NCBI GenBank assembly: GCA_003427395.1
Contig: BFEA01000024.1
Span: 5,049,224 to 5,080,052, forward strand
Origin: Chara braunii
Taxonomy: Eukaryota; Streptophyta; Charophyceae; Charales; Characeae
DNA length: 30,829 nucleotides
Direction of reading: 5' to 3'
Both the position numbers and the translations under genes were made by a program. The notes under the pieces were generated by a model that ran no database searches, was not told the DNA's origin, and saw only the letters and a list, made by a program, of their open reading frames with translations. Numbering within the stretch: the stretch's first letter is position 1; each line of letters starts with the position of its first letter. This document shows, in pieces, positions 1-9,285 of the stretch.

Positions 1-2111
1 CTGCGGTGAGAGGTTTGAGTGTGGGCATGCACGTGGGACCTCTCTACACTTTGCTCTTCAAAGTTTCCATTTCGATATTTATACTGCCACTAAGATCCGC
101 ATCGGAACCTGCCTCGCCTAGGGCCACGCTATAGGCTTGCAGCAGGCCTGTGCCCCCGGTTTCCGCTATCTATGTGTGATTGTGCCCGTCGGGGGCCCGA
201 AAGGTAGGGAACCCTGCCAGAGCAGAGCGACCTGAGGAAGCAGTAAGGGGAGAGGGCTCGCAGCGGTGTTGTGTGTGCATCGGTCGTCGGACTTGGGTGC
301 ATGGGGCGAAGGCTAATCGACCGTCTAGTAGCTGGTTTCCTCCGGAGTTTCCTCACGAGACTGTAACTGCTAACTTACGAGCGTTGGGAGACAATAGGCG
401 GAAGGAGCAACAGAGACGTTGAAGTTGGCAGGGAGCGGGTGAAAGAGAAGGAGGAAACATGCAGGGAAAAGGAAAGTAAACCTAGCGTGAATCCTCGTCA
501 GATGCATTCAAAAACTGAGATGGCGGAGATGACGAACGCAAGAGGGATGAGCTCGTAGCTCACACGTCTCTTATCGGATTTAGGTGAGGGAGGAGTCAAT
601 TTTGGGGGTTTTGCCCCAGATTAGTACGATGGCGGCTTTATTTATGGCAGTAGTGATGTAGAAAAAAACTTAGGAGGGAAAAGGACAGTGCGAAGATGTC
701 GAGATGCAGGAGATAGAGGATGATGGAAGAAAAAAAGAGGTAACTCATTCGATTCTTTATGGAATCGAGCAAGTGAAGATGCGAAACAGGGGGTTTGAGG
801 TGAGGTGACTGCCGTGGTAGTGTCAGTTTTTGCACTAGGTCGTTAGTTTGGTTAGGATGGGTGGTAAGGGCCGCACGAAGTGTGAGCAGAGACAAGTAGG
901 CAGACAAAGAAGAGATTGGTATTCGAATGATGTATCTTACCGTGTCTTGGGGAAAGATCTATTCAAGTATGGCAAGTTGTTGAATGTTGAGGTGTGGTAA
1001 CGCTGCTCATGGAGGCTTATTGAACATGCTCGTCGTCGTGTTCATCACCATTCATGCTAATCGTCAGGATTGCTACCTCAATCTCGTTTAACGCTTGTCG
1101 TCGTATCCACCATCGTGGTTTAGTTTTCATGCTCGTCATTGAGGTATCGGTCTCGCTCGTCATGATGGTCGCCTACAACCGAAATATGCACCTGATCGTC
1201 TTGTAGCGGGGGATGCATTCTCAGTTCACCGTTTCGTAGAGCCTGACAGGCCCACGTGCACACGCACGAGAGGGAGAAAGGACTTTTACCTTCGAAGAAT
1301 GGCGATGTGGGATGAACCAAGAGTCGAGCTATGGTACCAAATTGCACAATAACAAGGACTAGTGAGAACTCCAAGTGAGCCATTCAGTAAGCAGGGTTGG
1401 CGATGTGCGATATGTAAGGAGAGAGAGAGAAGTGGTGCACGGGGTCTGTTGGCTTGTGTATGACTGAACATGGTCGTGATGGTGGCCAGGTACTTCTGGC
1501 ACCTACTAGGACAAGTGTGGCAAGGCGAGAGAGGAGCATGTCGGAGTCAAGCGACTATAGTAGACTAAGCAATCAGCGCACAGTGTGAAGGAGTGCAGTG
1601 TATACTTCCATGTTATAGCGGAAGATTCACCCTGATTTTTGCTTGTCCTGACGACGGGAGTAACATCTCTTCATCTTGCTGCACGCAAAGCTCAAGTATG
1701 GTTGGATGCCCTTCTGCGTTCTGGAGGAAGGTTCATCTTTTACTGTTTATTTTTCGTTTTCGTTTTATTCTAAATACTTACTGTTGGCCGGTGCGTTGCT
1801 CATCCGAGGAGAGGCATTTGGTTGCTGCTTAGCAGAAGATTGATTACGATTGTGCTCATACTATCGATGACGGGGAGGAGAGTTCAACGACGTATTTCCC
1901 ACGATTCTACGTAGTTTTCCTCTCACTTGCACACATTGGCAGGCTACTCAGTCGATGCACACACGAAGTTGTTGAACTACAGACTTGAGTTCAAATCCAA
2001 TAGTGACCGTGAATTGGGCTACCCGAATGAGAACAAACTGAGAAAGGAGGATGGGGATGATGATGTGAGGGCACGTATCTGGTATTGGTGATGGTCTACA
2101 TGCTCGACGCC
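1..2111. other. Anonymous DNA, no gene recognised
   Basis: I see no open frame with a recognisable domain on either strand. The frames of 60-110 codons are the length expected by chance at this base composition. The only structured sequence I found is a fragment of a hairpin repeat near 1596-1642. This is the flank into which element A inserted: joined across the element, the sequence continues at 9286. Confidence 0.6.
1596..1642 (+). repeat. Fragment (one arm) of the 26-kb hairpin repeat family
   Basis: The stretch with TTCCATGTTATAGCGGAAG followed by ATTCACCCTG matches the right arm of the palindromic repeat at 25880-25995, read on the other strand (TTCCATGTTATAATGGAAG, then ATTCACTCTCG). 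Only one arm is visible here; the second arm is absent or too diverged to see. Related copies 24 kb apart indicate a dispersed family of small hairpin elements. Confidence 0.5.
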
Positions 2112-2116
2112 AACGG
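2112..2116. repeat. Target-site duplication AACGG, left copy
   Basis: The five bases directly before the left LTR are AACGG, and the same five bases directly follow the right LTR. A 5-bp duplication is what Ty3/Gypsy integrases produce. It fixes the element boundaries exactly. Confidence 0.93.
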
Positions 2117-2425
2117 TGTAGCGGACCTCTGGTTATCCTGTGAGACCAACCACTTGGCCTGTTCTCACAGGCCTGTGTTGTATTCGGGGTAGTCCTGTCC
2201 AGGACGGTACCTCTGTCGGTACCAGCCAGTTCAGTCCAGTCCAGTCAGTCCACTGGGGTTTACCCCAACTGTTGTCTGTTTTTCGAATCATTTTACATTC
2301 GCACACTTTGGAGTACGCGCGTTGGAGTCTAGCGTGGGAGCTGCACTGTGCCATCTCGCTCCCCCTTCTTCCTCCATCTCCATCTCTATCCCAGGCGGAG
2401 CACCACACCTGGTGGGTCCGCCACA
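2117..2425 (+). repeat. 5' LTR of element A
   Basis: It is 309 bp, starts TG and ends CA, and aligns end to end without gaps to 8972-9280. Near its left part are several CAGTCCAGT-like short repeats. It ends one base before the primer-binding site. LTRs of this class carry promoter and polyadenylation signals, but I cannot assign a TATA box or start site confidently. Confidence 0.95.
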
Positions 2426-2426
2426 C

Positions 2427-2438
2427 TGGTATCGGAGC
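2427..2438 (+). promoter_or_regulatory. Primer-binding site, initiator Met-tRNA type
   Basis: TGGTATCGGAGC begins one base after the LTR and differs at one position from TGGTATCAGAGC, the complement of the 3' end of plant initiator methionyl tRNA used to prime minus-strand DNA synthesis in most plant LTR retrotransposons. The A-to-G difference may be decay or host tRNA variation. Confidence 0.88.
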
Positions 2439-2786
2439 GGGAACACTCCCCGCTCCCACCCGCCACACCGCACATCAGGGAAAACAGCAAAACCCGACAG
2501 GGGGGGGGTTCGCTGTTTTTTGGCTGTCCGCATCGGAAAACGGCGGGAAAATTTAAGAAAAGGTGCAGCAGCAAGGAGGTGCCACGTGGCGCGAAAAGAG
2601 AAGTGGTGTCACGACACGTGCGCGCAAGCGCCAAGGCCGAGGCCGCCACACACGCACACGCGCCATGCGCCCACGCTGCTCCGCCCCACCCCGCTCCCGG
2701 AATTTTATATTATCCGAGATCTGGGATTCACGCTGCCACCAGGGTTTGAACCAAGGCAGTTGCTGGCTATGCGCGTGTGTAGCTGC

Positions 2787-2954
2787 AGCTATAACACACT
2801 CGCCACAGTGTGTTTATGGATGTGTAGTGCGGCACGCAGTTGTTGAAGAGGTTGTCTCTTATACACATCTAGATGTGTATAAGAGACAAGCTATAACACA
2901 CTCGCCACAGTGTGTTTATGGATGTGTAGTGCGGCACGCAGTTGTTGAAGAGGT
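2787..2954. other. Assembly artefact: Nextera junction adapter between two identical 66-bp copies
   Basis: Positions 2853-2888 are TGTCTCTTATACACATCT followed by its exact reverse complement, which is the Tn5 mosaic-end junction made by Illumina Nextera mate-pair circularisation. It is flanked by a perfect 66-bp direct duplication (2787-2852 and 2889-2954). Adapter plus one duplicate copy (about 102 bp) is therefore not genomic. The poly-C runs just downstream probably broke the assembly and led a gap-filler to use an untrimmed mate-pair read. Confidence 0.95.
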
Positions 2955-2969
2955 GCGTGCCAGTTATTT

Positions 2970-3059
2970 CCCCCCCCCCCCCCCCCCCCCCCAGAGGACA
3001 CGAAAAGGCGCCCGCAAGCCGAGGCCTCATTTTCCCCCCCCCCCCCCCCCCCCCCCCCC
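2970..3059 (+). repeat. Two poly-C runs (23 and 26 bases)
   Basis: Uninterrupted C runs at 2970-2992 and 3034-3059, separated by about 41 bp. Run lengths from a short-read assembly are unreliable. They may be G-quadruplex-forming on the minus strand if real. Confidence 0.8.
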
Positions 3060-3814
3060 GTGGCTACTGCTGCCTGCGCACGTGGCCATCTGCAGTGTCA
3101 CGTGGCAGCTTGCTGTGGAACTGAAGATCCCCCTGATCAGGGGGCTGATCTACACTGGTGAGGGTCTGCTCACACAACATACCCTGGATCTGCAGATCTA
3201 CAGTACTGCTGCTAGGGGTTGATCAAGATCTCAACCCCCTCTCTCCTCCAGCTGGCTTGCGGCAGCGAAGGCCAAGACCCCTCCTGGTCTTGGTATACCT
3301 TGTGCACTGGGAGACACCAAGGGCCAGGTATCACCTCTCTCTTCCCTCTCCCTATTAACCCACTTCCTCCTAATCACTCTCACTACCCATACCCCTCTCC
3401 CCACCCCACCTTTTCTCCCACCACCTACTATTTTACTTTACTTTATTCATTTATTTTTATTTTTTTTCCCCTTTTCTCTTTGCTTCTTGATCCCTCCCCA
3501 CCCTTCCCATCCCTTTCTCTCTCATTCTCTTACCCTCATCCCCCCCTTTACTTTTTTTTTTTCTCCCACCGATTTCTCTCTTTTCTCCTTCACTTTTTCA
3601 TCCCCCTTCCCTCCTACTTCGAAATTTTTTTTGTTATTTTTTTTTCTTCTTTCTATCTTTCCTTTGATTTATTTTTCCTCTTTTTTCAAAAATTTGAATC
3701 CCACACTCTTTTCTAATTTTCTGATTTTTTTTTTTTTTTTTTTTATCCTATTATGAAAATTCGAATTTCCTTGCGGCACCCTTAAATCTAATTAGGAGTT
3801 AGTCCTTCTTGCTT

Positions 3815-4215
3815 TCGGCACACATTCCGACCCCGTGGGAGTAACGAAGTGCTGCCGAAATTTTCTGATTTTCTTTCACTTAGTCTTTTTCGCACATTTT
3901 GGCCCCTTGGGGGTAGCGAAGTGCTGGGAAAATCTTCTCATTTTACTTAGCCTTTCTTCTTCTCGGCACACTTCGACCCCATGGGGATAACGAAATGCTG
4001 CCGAAATTTTTGAAAAATCAGACACTTCATTTCTCTCCACCTCCTCATCTACTTATTTATTTATTTATTTATTTATTTATCTCTTGCTTATTTTTTTATT
4101 TATTTTCTGAAATTTTCAATTTTCGACATTTTGAAACTTAATGTGCTTATCTTGGTCTCTCCTTTCCTTTGACACCTTCTTGACCCCATGGGGAGTAGGG
4201 AAATGCTGTTGAAAT
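3815..4215 (+). repeat. Tandem repeat in element A leader, 72-74-bp period
   Basis: A unit with the core GACCCCATGGGGATAACGAA then TGCTGCCGAAATTTT recurs. The GAARTGCTG landmark begins at 3846, 3918, 3992 and about 4200, giving spacings of 72, 74 and about 208 (near three units). Each unit starts with a CGGCACAC-like block. The same core with one or two changes appears in the separate array near 15.2-15.8 kb. Confidence 0.75.
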
Positions 4216-4416
4216 TTAAAAAAAAATAAATATTATTTCTTTCTTCACATTATGTTTACTTTTTTTTATTATTTTTAATAATTTATTTATTTATTTATTT
4301 TCAATTTTCTCTCTAAATTTCACTGTTTATTTATTTTTCCCCCCGCCTCCCTCCCATGCTTGCTATTTTATTTTTTTGATTAGGTCACCTACCCTACCCT
4401 AACCACTCAAACCCCT

Positions 4417-4446
4417 GTTAGGGTTTTCTTAGGGTTTAGGGTTTTC
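4417..4446 (+). repeat. Short telomere-like motif run (TTTAGGG type)
   Basis: GTTAGGGTTTTCTTAGGG followed by TTTAGGGTTTTC contains degenerate plant-type telomere units. The reverse strand reads AAACCCTAA, the plant telo-box found in some 5' leaders. It is too short to be an interstitial telomere array. Confidence 0.45.
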
Positions 4447-4645
4447 CTACCCCCCCCCCTCCCCCCTCCCCCTTACTCCCCCTTTCCATTCAGGCACCCT
4501 GGATCCGAACCACCTCTCACCCTTTGACGGCGCCCGCGCTCGATTTACTAGCGCCGCCCGTTGCCTTTTATCACAGACCTCCCCCTACGCCCTCTGCTCA
4601 CGCGGACCTCCTCCGGCCCTCTCTAGTCAGGCCTGTTACCTCCCC

Positions 4646-5948
4646 ATGGCTGACGACGTATCACAAGCCGTTGAGGCTGCAACGACCTCGGCATCAGGCT
4701 CCGCACCCGTGCCGACGGACCATGGTCATCAGCCCTAGGAGGATTTGCACACCCTCATCACCTCCCTTCTTGCGCCCTTACAGGCGCAGGTGGCGACTCT
4801 TGCCGCTGGCCTGCGGCAACTCTAGGACGCTGGTCGTCCTTCCTCTCCTCGCTTTCTCTCTTCTCTTGGCTCCCAGTCCCCCGTCCTCCGACATGGTGGC
4901 CACGGCGGAGCTTCCTCCTCTGCCGCCCCTGACCCGACCATCTTGGTGACCGTCCACGCTCCTAGCGCGACGGCCGCCACGGGCCAGGCCCTCCCTTACT
5001 GTACGGGCGCCCCTGACCCGACCATCTTGGTGACCGTCCACGCTCCTACCGCGACGGCCGCCACGGGCCAGGCCCTCCCTTACTGTACGGCCACGGGACC
5101 ACAACCCGCTGCCATGGTCTCAGCTTTTCCTGGTGCCCTGCTTCTCCCTCCCCTTCTCACGAGGGATGCCCTGCGCCGCTCGTGCGACCACGTCCCCCAC
5201 TCTTCCTCCTGCCATTCCTCGCTCAATCTACGTTCGACGTCTCGAGGACGAGCTTGCCCAGACCCGGGCCGACCTTGCCCTCTTACGCCTTCAGCCACGC
5301 CTACCCTCACAGGAGGCCGCGCCTTCGGGCGCACCCCCTTCCTCCTCTACTCTTCCTTTCATGCAGGCTCGCTTCCCTCGCCCTGCACCCTATCCATCCC
5401 CATCCTACCTTCTTCCTATTCCCTCGGTTGCTGCAACCTCTTCCACCGCAGCTCCCTCACAGCTTGCCGCGGTTGCCCTCGCCACTCCCCCATGCGGCCC
5501 GGGCATACAGTCAGTTGCGCCCCTTTCTCCAGGACCTGCGTCGACTTACTCAGTCGTAGCAGAGGCCTCTGCTCCTCGATCCCCTCGCCATCAAAACAGT
5601 GGCGCGCCACTCGTCCGCTTGGCGGACATTGCCTTGTACGACGATATAGGGATACGTGTGTCTCGGTAGCTGTTGTCTGCCACCCGCAAACTCCAGCTCA
5701 TGGGCGCCCCACCCGACATGTGGGTGGGTCACCTCTCCACGCGCCTGCGTGGTGGTCCTTTCGACGCCTGGGAGGATTTCTATGCGGACTCCCTTCGTGA
5801 GGGTCGGACCCCGACCTTCATGGATTTTCAGGCGTTCCTCGAGGATCGCTTCGGAGCCCGACATGACATCACTAACGCCTTCGAGTGCGTCGTCAGCACA
5901 CACTGGTCCGGCTCTGGTGGCGATGCCGGCCTGGACCACCACATCTAG
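4646..5948 (+). pseudogene. gag: Broken gag of element A
   Basis: The frame opens at ATG 4646 just after the leader and begins MADDVSQAVEAATTSA. It is interrupted by TAG at 4736 and 4823, then contains a duplicated 28-residue segment. A frameshift near 5100-5200 moves the reading to another frame, which contains a charged coiled-coil-like stretch (RRLEDELAQTRADLALLRLQ, about 5235-5295), a Ser/Pro/Ala-rich linker, a TAG at 5667, and a capsid-like region with WVGHL, FDAWEDF and FLEDRFGARHD (about 5720-5870), then a TAG at 5946. The W/F-spaced capsid pattern is typical of Gypsy Gag. No CCHC zinc knuckle is present before the sequence jumps to RNase H, so the deletion probably removed it. In intact relatives Gag builds the cytoplasmic virus-like particle. 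Confidence 0.75.
4927..5094 (+). repeat. 84-bp in-frame tandem duplication within gag
   Basis: Two adjacent copies offset by exactly 84 bp, starting around 4927 and 5011, differ at about one position within the block. They encode the 28-residue unit containing DPTILVTVHAP and GQALPYC. Near identity means the duplication is younger than the LTR divergence, or that it was homogenised. Confidence 0.9.
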
Positions 5949-6029
5949 GTCTTTCAGGATGCCCGCCTCATTTGTGATGTGGCGTTCCTCCATGAGGCTG
6001 CCCTCATCGACCGCTCCGACAAAGTCGAA

Positions 6030-7856
6030 GCTCACTCCTCGACTGGCTCGCTCGTGGCGCGACCTATCCGAGTTTAGTTTCACCACTGAGCACATCAAGG
6101 GTGAGACTAATCGGGTCGCAGATGCCTTATCCCGGCGCCCTGACCATGATCAGGAGCAGATCCAGCTCGCTTCCATCTCAGTCACCACCGTCCACCACTC
6201 GGTGATCGACGAGTTTCGCACTCAGTACCGCCACTGCCCCGGCTATCGCGACACCCATCCGACCCTTCGGAGTGGCAAGACCGTCCCGAACTACTCTCTT
6301 GGGGACAATGGTCTTGTATACTGGCACGGTTCACATGGCACCAGAGAGCCCCGTATTTGTGTTCCCTCCACTGGACAGCTACGTGTCCGGGCAGTAGCAG
6401 AGTTCGATGACCAAGCCGCCGCCGGTCATATGGGCTTCCACAAGACATTGGCTCGTATGAGCCGCCTGTACGTCTGGCCGAAGTGCAAGGACTTTGTGAA
6501 GCACTACGTTGCAGAGTGTCCCACCTGTCAGGAGGTGAACAGTGCGAACCACATGCCTTATGGTTTGCTGCAACCTCTTTCTATTCCTGACGGTCATTGG
6601 CAGTCCATCTCGATGGACTTTATCGGTCCTCTTCGTCCTTTGAACCCTCACGGTCATAATGCTATCTTGGTCGTCGTCGACCGTTTCATGAAGCGTGCAC
6701 GCTTTGTTACGTGCCGCTATGCCATCAGTGCACGTGAGGTCGCCGACATCGTGTTGACCGAGTCATGAGTGACCACGGCTTACCTCTGAGCATCATATCT
6801 GACTGTGCCCCGCGCTTTACCAACCGATTTTGGCGACGGCTCCACGAGGTTTACGGCACGCAGCTCCGCTTCTCCTCGTCTTACCATCCCCAGACTGATG
6901 GTCAGACCGAGGTCACAAACAGGACTCTCAGAGATATTCTCCGAAAGATAGTTCGTGACTACTAGCAGTGGGATCTTCATCTTGCCCACGCGGAGATAGC
7001 CTACAACCACGCCGTCCCGCCAGCCACGGGGATCTTGCCTTACTATTGCGACCTCGGTTATCACCCTCGTGTTCCCGTGGACTTCCTTCGACTGTCACAG
7101 ATGCACCTCGACACGAGTTGTCCCGTGCTGGATGATTGGGTTGCACACATGACGTCGATCATGAAGGTCGGTTCCCAGACTCGCATGGCAGCACATGCAA
7201 ACCGATCGAGGATGGATCATCCATTCAAAGTCGGTGATGATGTGCTTATCAACGCCCGCCACTTACAACTCGAAGCGGACACGCTTCGCAAGTTTCGGCG
7301 TCTCTTCTTTGGCCCATGCCGCATTCTCTAGGTCGTCGGTTCTGATACGGCTTCTAACCTGGTCAACTTTCGTGTGAAGCTGCCCGACTACCTACGCCAG
7401 GTTCATGTGCACGATGTCTACCACGTCTCGTTACTGCGTCCCTACCGCAGACCGTCTGAGCGTTTCACTAGACGACCATACGAGCGCCCTCCACCCATCA
7501 TGGTGGACGACCACGAGGAGTTCCTCGTTTCAGACATCATTGGTCGCCGAGTCACAAACGACAACCCTTCCCATATCGAGTATCTCGTACGTTGGAAGAG
7601 TTACCCTGATAAGGAGGCTACTCGGGAGCCCCTCGAGCACTTGCAACACGCTCGCATGTTGGTGCGTGCGTATGACCGTGCTCGTCGTGCTGGGTTGACT
7701 GCTCCTCCTCAGCCCACTGACCCTCCTCCTTCTCCCTCAGCTCAGGAGACCGTTGAAGTCGAGCCTGCTCCATCTGAGGCAGACCTTCAGTAGCAGCCAA
7801 ATGCTTCTGAGCGTCCACAGCGCACTCGTCGTCGTCCTGCTCGATACGACGATTGA
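6030..7856 (+). pseudogene. pol: Broken pol remnant of element A: RNase H end, integrase, chromodomain
   Basis: The first recognisable part is the RNase H end (FTTEHIKGETN, then VADALSRRP near 6075-6140). Next is the integrase zinc domain: H-x3-H in GHMGFHKT and C-x2-C in CPTCQE (about 6425-6530). The catalytic triad is present: D in SMDFIGPL (6616-6618), D in ISDCAPRF (6801-6803) and E in GQTEVTN (6909-6911), the last two separated by 35 residues as in D,D(35)E enzymes. A frameshift lies near 6755-6765. In-frame TAG codons lie at 6963, 7329 and 7791. A chromodomain follows (FLVSDIIGRR, YLVRWKSYPDKEAT, about 7520-7680), with Arg where the family has Trp in TWEP. The frame closes at TGA 7854-7856. 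Reverse transcriptase and protease are missing, and the junction with gag lies near 6030-6045. Confidence 0.9.
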
Positions 7857-8971
7857 CTCTGACGTATCTTCCCACATTTTTGACTTCTTAGTACTTCATC
7901 CACTCCAGTTTTGTCACTTCAACTCGTCGACGTTGCGGCTCTTCCTCGACGACATTCCGGACTTCTCATCATGGACGTCATCGGCAGCTTTATGGACTTC
8001 GTCACGATCAACTCTGCCTACTTCAGACGTCGTCGCTATCTTACCACCTTACCCTGTACAGTACCCTGGTTGTGTCGCATGATGGTCTCCCTTCGCCGGG
8101 TTCCTCTGGGTTGGGCTCTCCCTTGGTATACGCATAGGCACTGGGACCGTAGCGTTGCCTTGGCTTCCCAGCTTACGGATCCAGCTTCGACTTCCCCCAC
8201 CTTAGGAGTCATTTGCATGATTCCCTTACCCATCACTTTTTTTTACCCTCTGCCAGCCCTCATGCCCTAGTTAGGCAGCCTCGCATGCTTCATCCATGTG
8301 CGCCAGTAGACCACGCTCCCTTATTCCCTTGCATGGTCGACCCTTCATAGCGGTCACCCCTTCAGTCGAGCATTACCCTCCCTGATGGTCTATCTGTTAG
8401 GGTCATTGGTTCTGTTCGCTCCCAGTTCCCTACCCTCATTGAGCCTGATGACGTGTGTCTCCCTGTCATTTATGTGTGGATGCCCTTAGGAGTTTACCGA
8501 CCCCTAGGCTGCATTCGCCACCCTCAGAGACCACCTCACCCTTTGGTTTGCGACACACTCCTCCTATGCCATATGGTTGTCTTGTTGTTGCTTTGTTGCT
8601 TTCAGACTGAGGCTACTGCCTCTGACATTTACAGGATTTAGTTGTTCTGCTTTTGCTGTTCTTAGCACTTATACACTAGTCAGCTGTTTCCAGACTGAGG
8701 CTACTGCCTCCAACATTCTAGGATTTCGTTGTCATTACTTTCTGCTTTCCTAGGGCATGTATGCTAGTTAGTTGCTTCTGCTTTCACTTAGCCTGTTAGT
8801 TGTGACGTTGCTGTTTTTGTGATATTTTCTATCCTAGGTTGCATCGCATGGACTCAGCATGGAGCTTGCTCCGCATCCTAGACTACTCAGGTTTTCTTTT
8901 TCTTTGGTAGAGTTTCGCTTCTTGGCGGAAGCATGCTTGTATCTAGGCGATCCATCACAGGCCAAGGATCG
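7857..8971 (+). other. Non-coding 3' region of element A
   Basis: About 1.1 kb between the end of pol and the right LTR with no domain-bearing frame. It contains two tandem copies of an approximately 88-bp unit carrying CAGACTGAGGCTACTGCCTC (at 8603 and 8691). The bases immediately before the LTR (CACAGGCCAAGGATCG) are not a convincing polypurine tract. Confidence 0.7.
8603..8778 (+). repeat. Two tandem ~88-bp units before the 3' LTR
   Basis: CAGACTGAGGCTACTGCCTC occurs at 8603 and 8691. Each is followed by an AACATT/GACATT-like stretch, AGGATTT, a TTGTT/TTGTC run and a CTAGTYAGYTG-like end. The units are diverged. Confidence 0.7.
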
Positions 8972-9280
8972 TGTAGCGGACCTTTGGTTGGCCTGTGAGA
9001 CCAGCCCCTTGGCCTGTTCTCACAGGCCTGTGTTGTATTTGGGGTAGTCATGTCCAGGCAGGTACCTTTGTCGGTACCAGCCAGTCCAGTTCAGTCCAGT
9101 CAGTCCTCTTGGGTATAGCCCAGTTGTTGTTCGTTTTCCGGATCATTCTACATTCGCACACTTTGGAGTACGTGCGTTGGAGTCTAGCGTGGGAGCTGCG
9201 CTGTGCCATCCCGCTCCCCCTTCTTCCTCCATCTCCATCTCTATCTCAGGTGGAGCACCACACCTAGTGGGTCCGCCACA
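8972..9280 (+). repeat. 3' LTR of element A
   Basis: It is 309 bp, starts TGTAGCGG and ends TCCGCCACA. It aligns gap-free to the left LTR with about 29 substitutions by eye. It is followed at once by the AACGG duplication. Confidence 0.95.
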
Positions 9281-9285
9281 AACGG
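9281..9285. repeat. Target-site duplication AACGG, right copy
   Basis: Exact match to 2112-2116. Confidence 0.93.

Larger units (their letters stand above)
2439..4645 (+). other. Non-coding leader of element A
   Basis: About 2.2 kb between priming site and gag with no credible coding frame. It contains two poly-C runs, a sequencing-adapter artefact, a perfect palindrome CCCCCTGATCAGGGGG at 3129-3144, a long pyrimidine-rich tract (about 3330-3760), a 72-74-bp tandem repeat (3815-4215), TTTA tetranucleotide runs (about 4050-4080) and a telomere-like stretch (4417-4446). Long repeat-rich leaders are common in large plant Gypsy elements. The 219-codon frame at 2563-3222 runs through the adapter and poly-C and should be disregarded. 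Confidence 0.75.
2117..9280 (+). mobile_element. Ty3/Gypsy (chromovirus-type) LTR retrotransposon, element A, internally deleted
   Basis: A 7,164-bp element with equal-length 309-bp LTRs beginning TGTAGCGG and ending TCCGCCACA, a 5-bp target duplication and a primer-binding site just after the left LTR. Inside are a 2.2-kb non-coding leader, a broken gag, then directly the end of RNase H, integrase and a chromodomain. Domain order and the C-terminal chromodomain place it among Gypsy chromoviruses. Protease and reverse transcriptase are absent, so it cannot move by itself. The LTRs differ at roughly 29 of 309 positions by eye, mostly transitions, so the insertion is not recent. No clear polypurine tract is visible before the right LTR. 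Confidence 0.95.

Noticed and set aside
2740-2770. tRNA-like GGTTTGAACC motif
   Set aside because: Only a T-loop-like word; no acceptor or anticodon stem can be built around it. I found no credible tRNA or rRNA in the window.
2853-2888. 36-bp perfect palindrome as an operator or transposon end
   Set aside because: The sequence is exactly the synthetic Tn5 mosaic-end junction used in library preparation.
2563-3222. 219-codon plus-strand frame with poly-Pro
   Set aside because: It runs through the Nextera adapter and poly-C tracts in a retrotransposon leader; it is an artefact of composition and misassembly.
3219-3756. Phe/Ser/Pro-rich frames that look membrane-like
   Set aside because: They are translations of a pyrimidine-rich tract in the leader, with no real hydrophobic-segment pattern or domain.
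4646-7856. Alternative genetic code with TAG read as Gln
   Set aside because: Attractive because all seven stops are TAG, but the LINE frame ends at TAG, element B has TAG and TGA interruptions, and element A also has frameshifts and a large deletion; methylation-type decay explains more.
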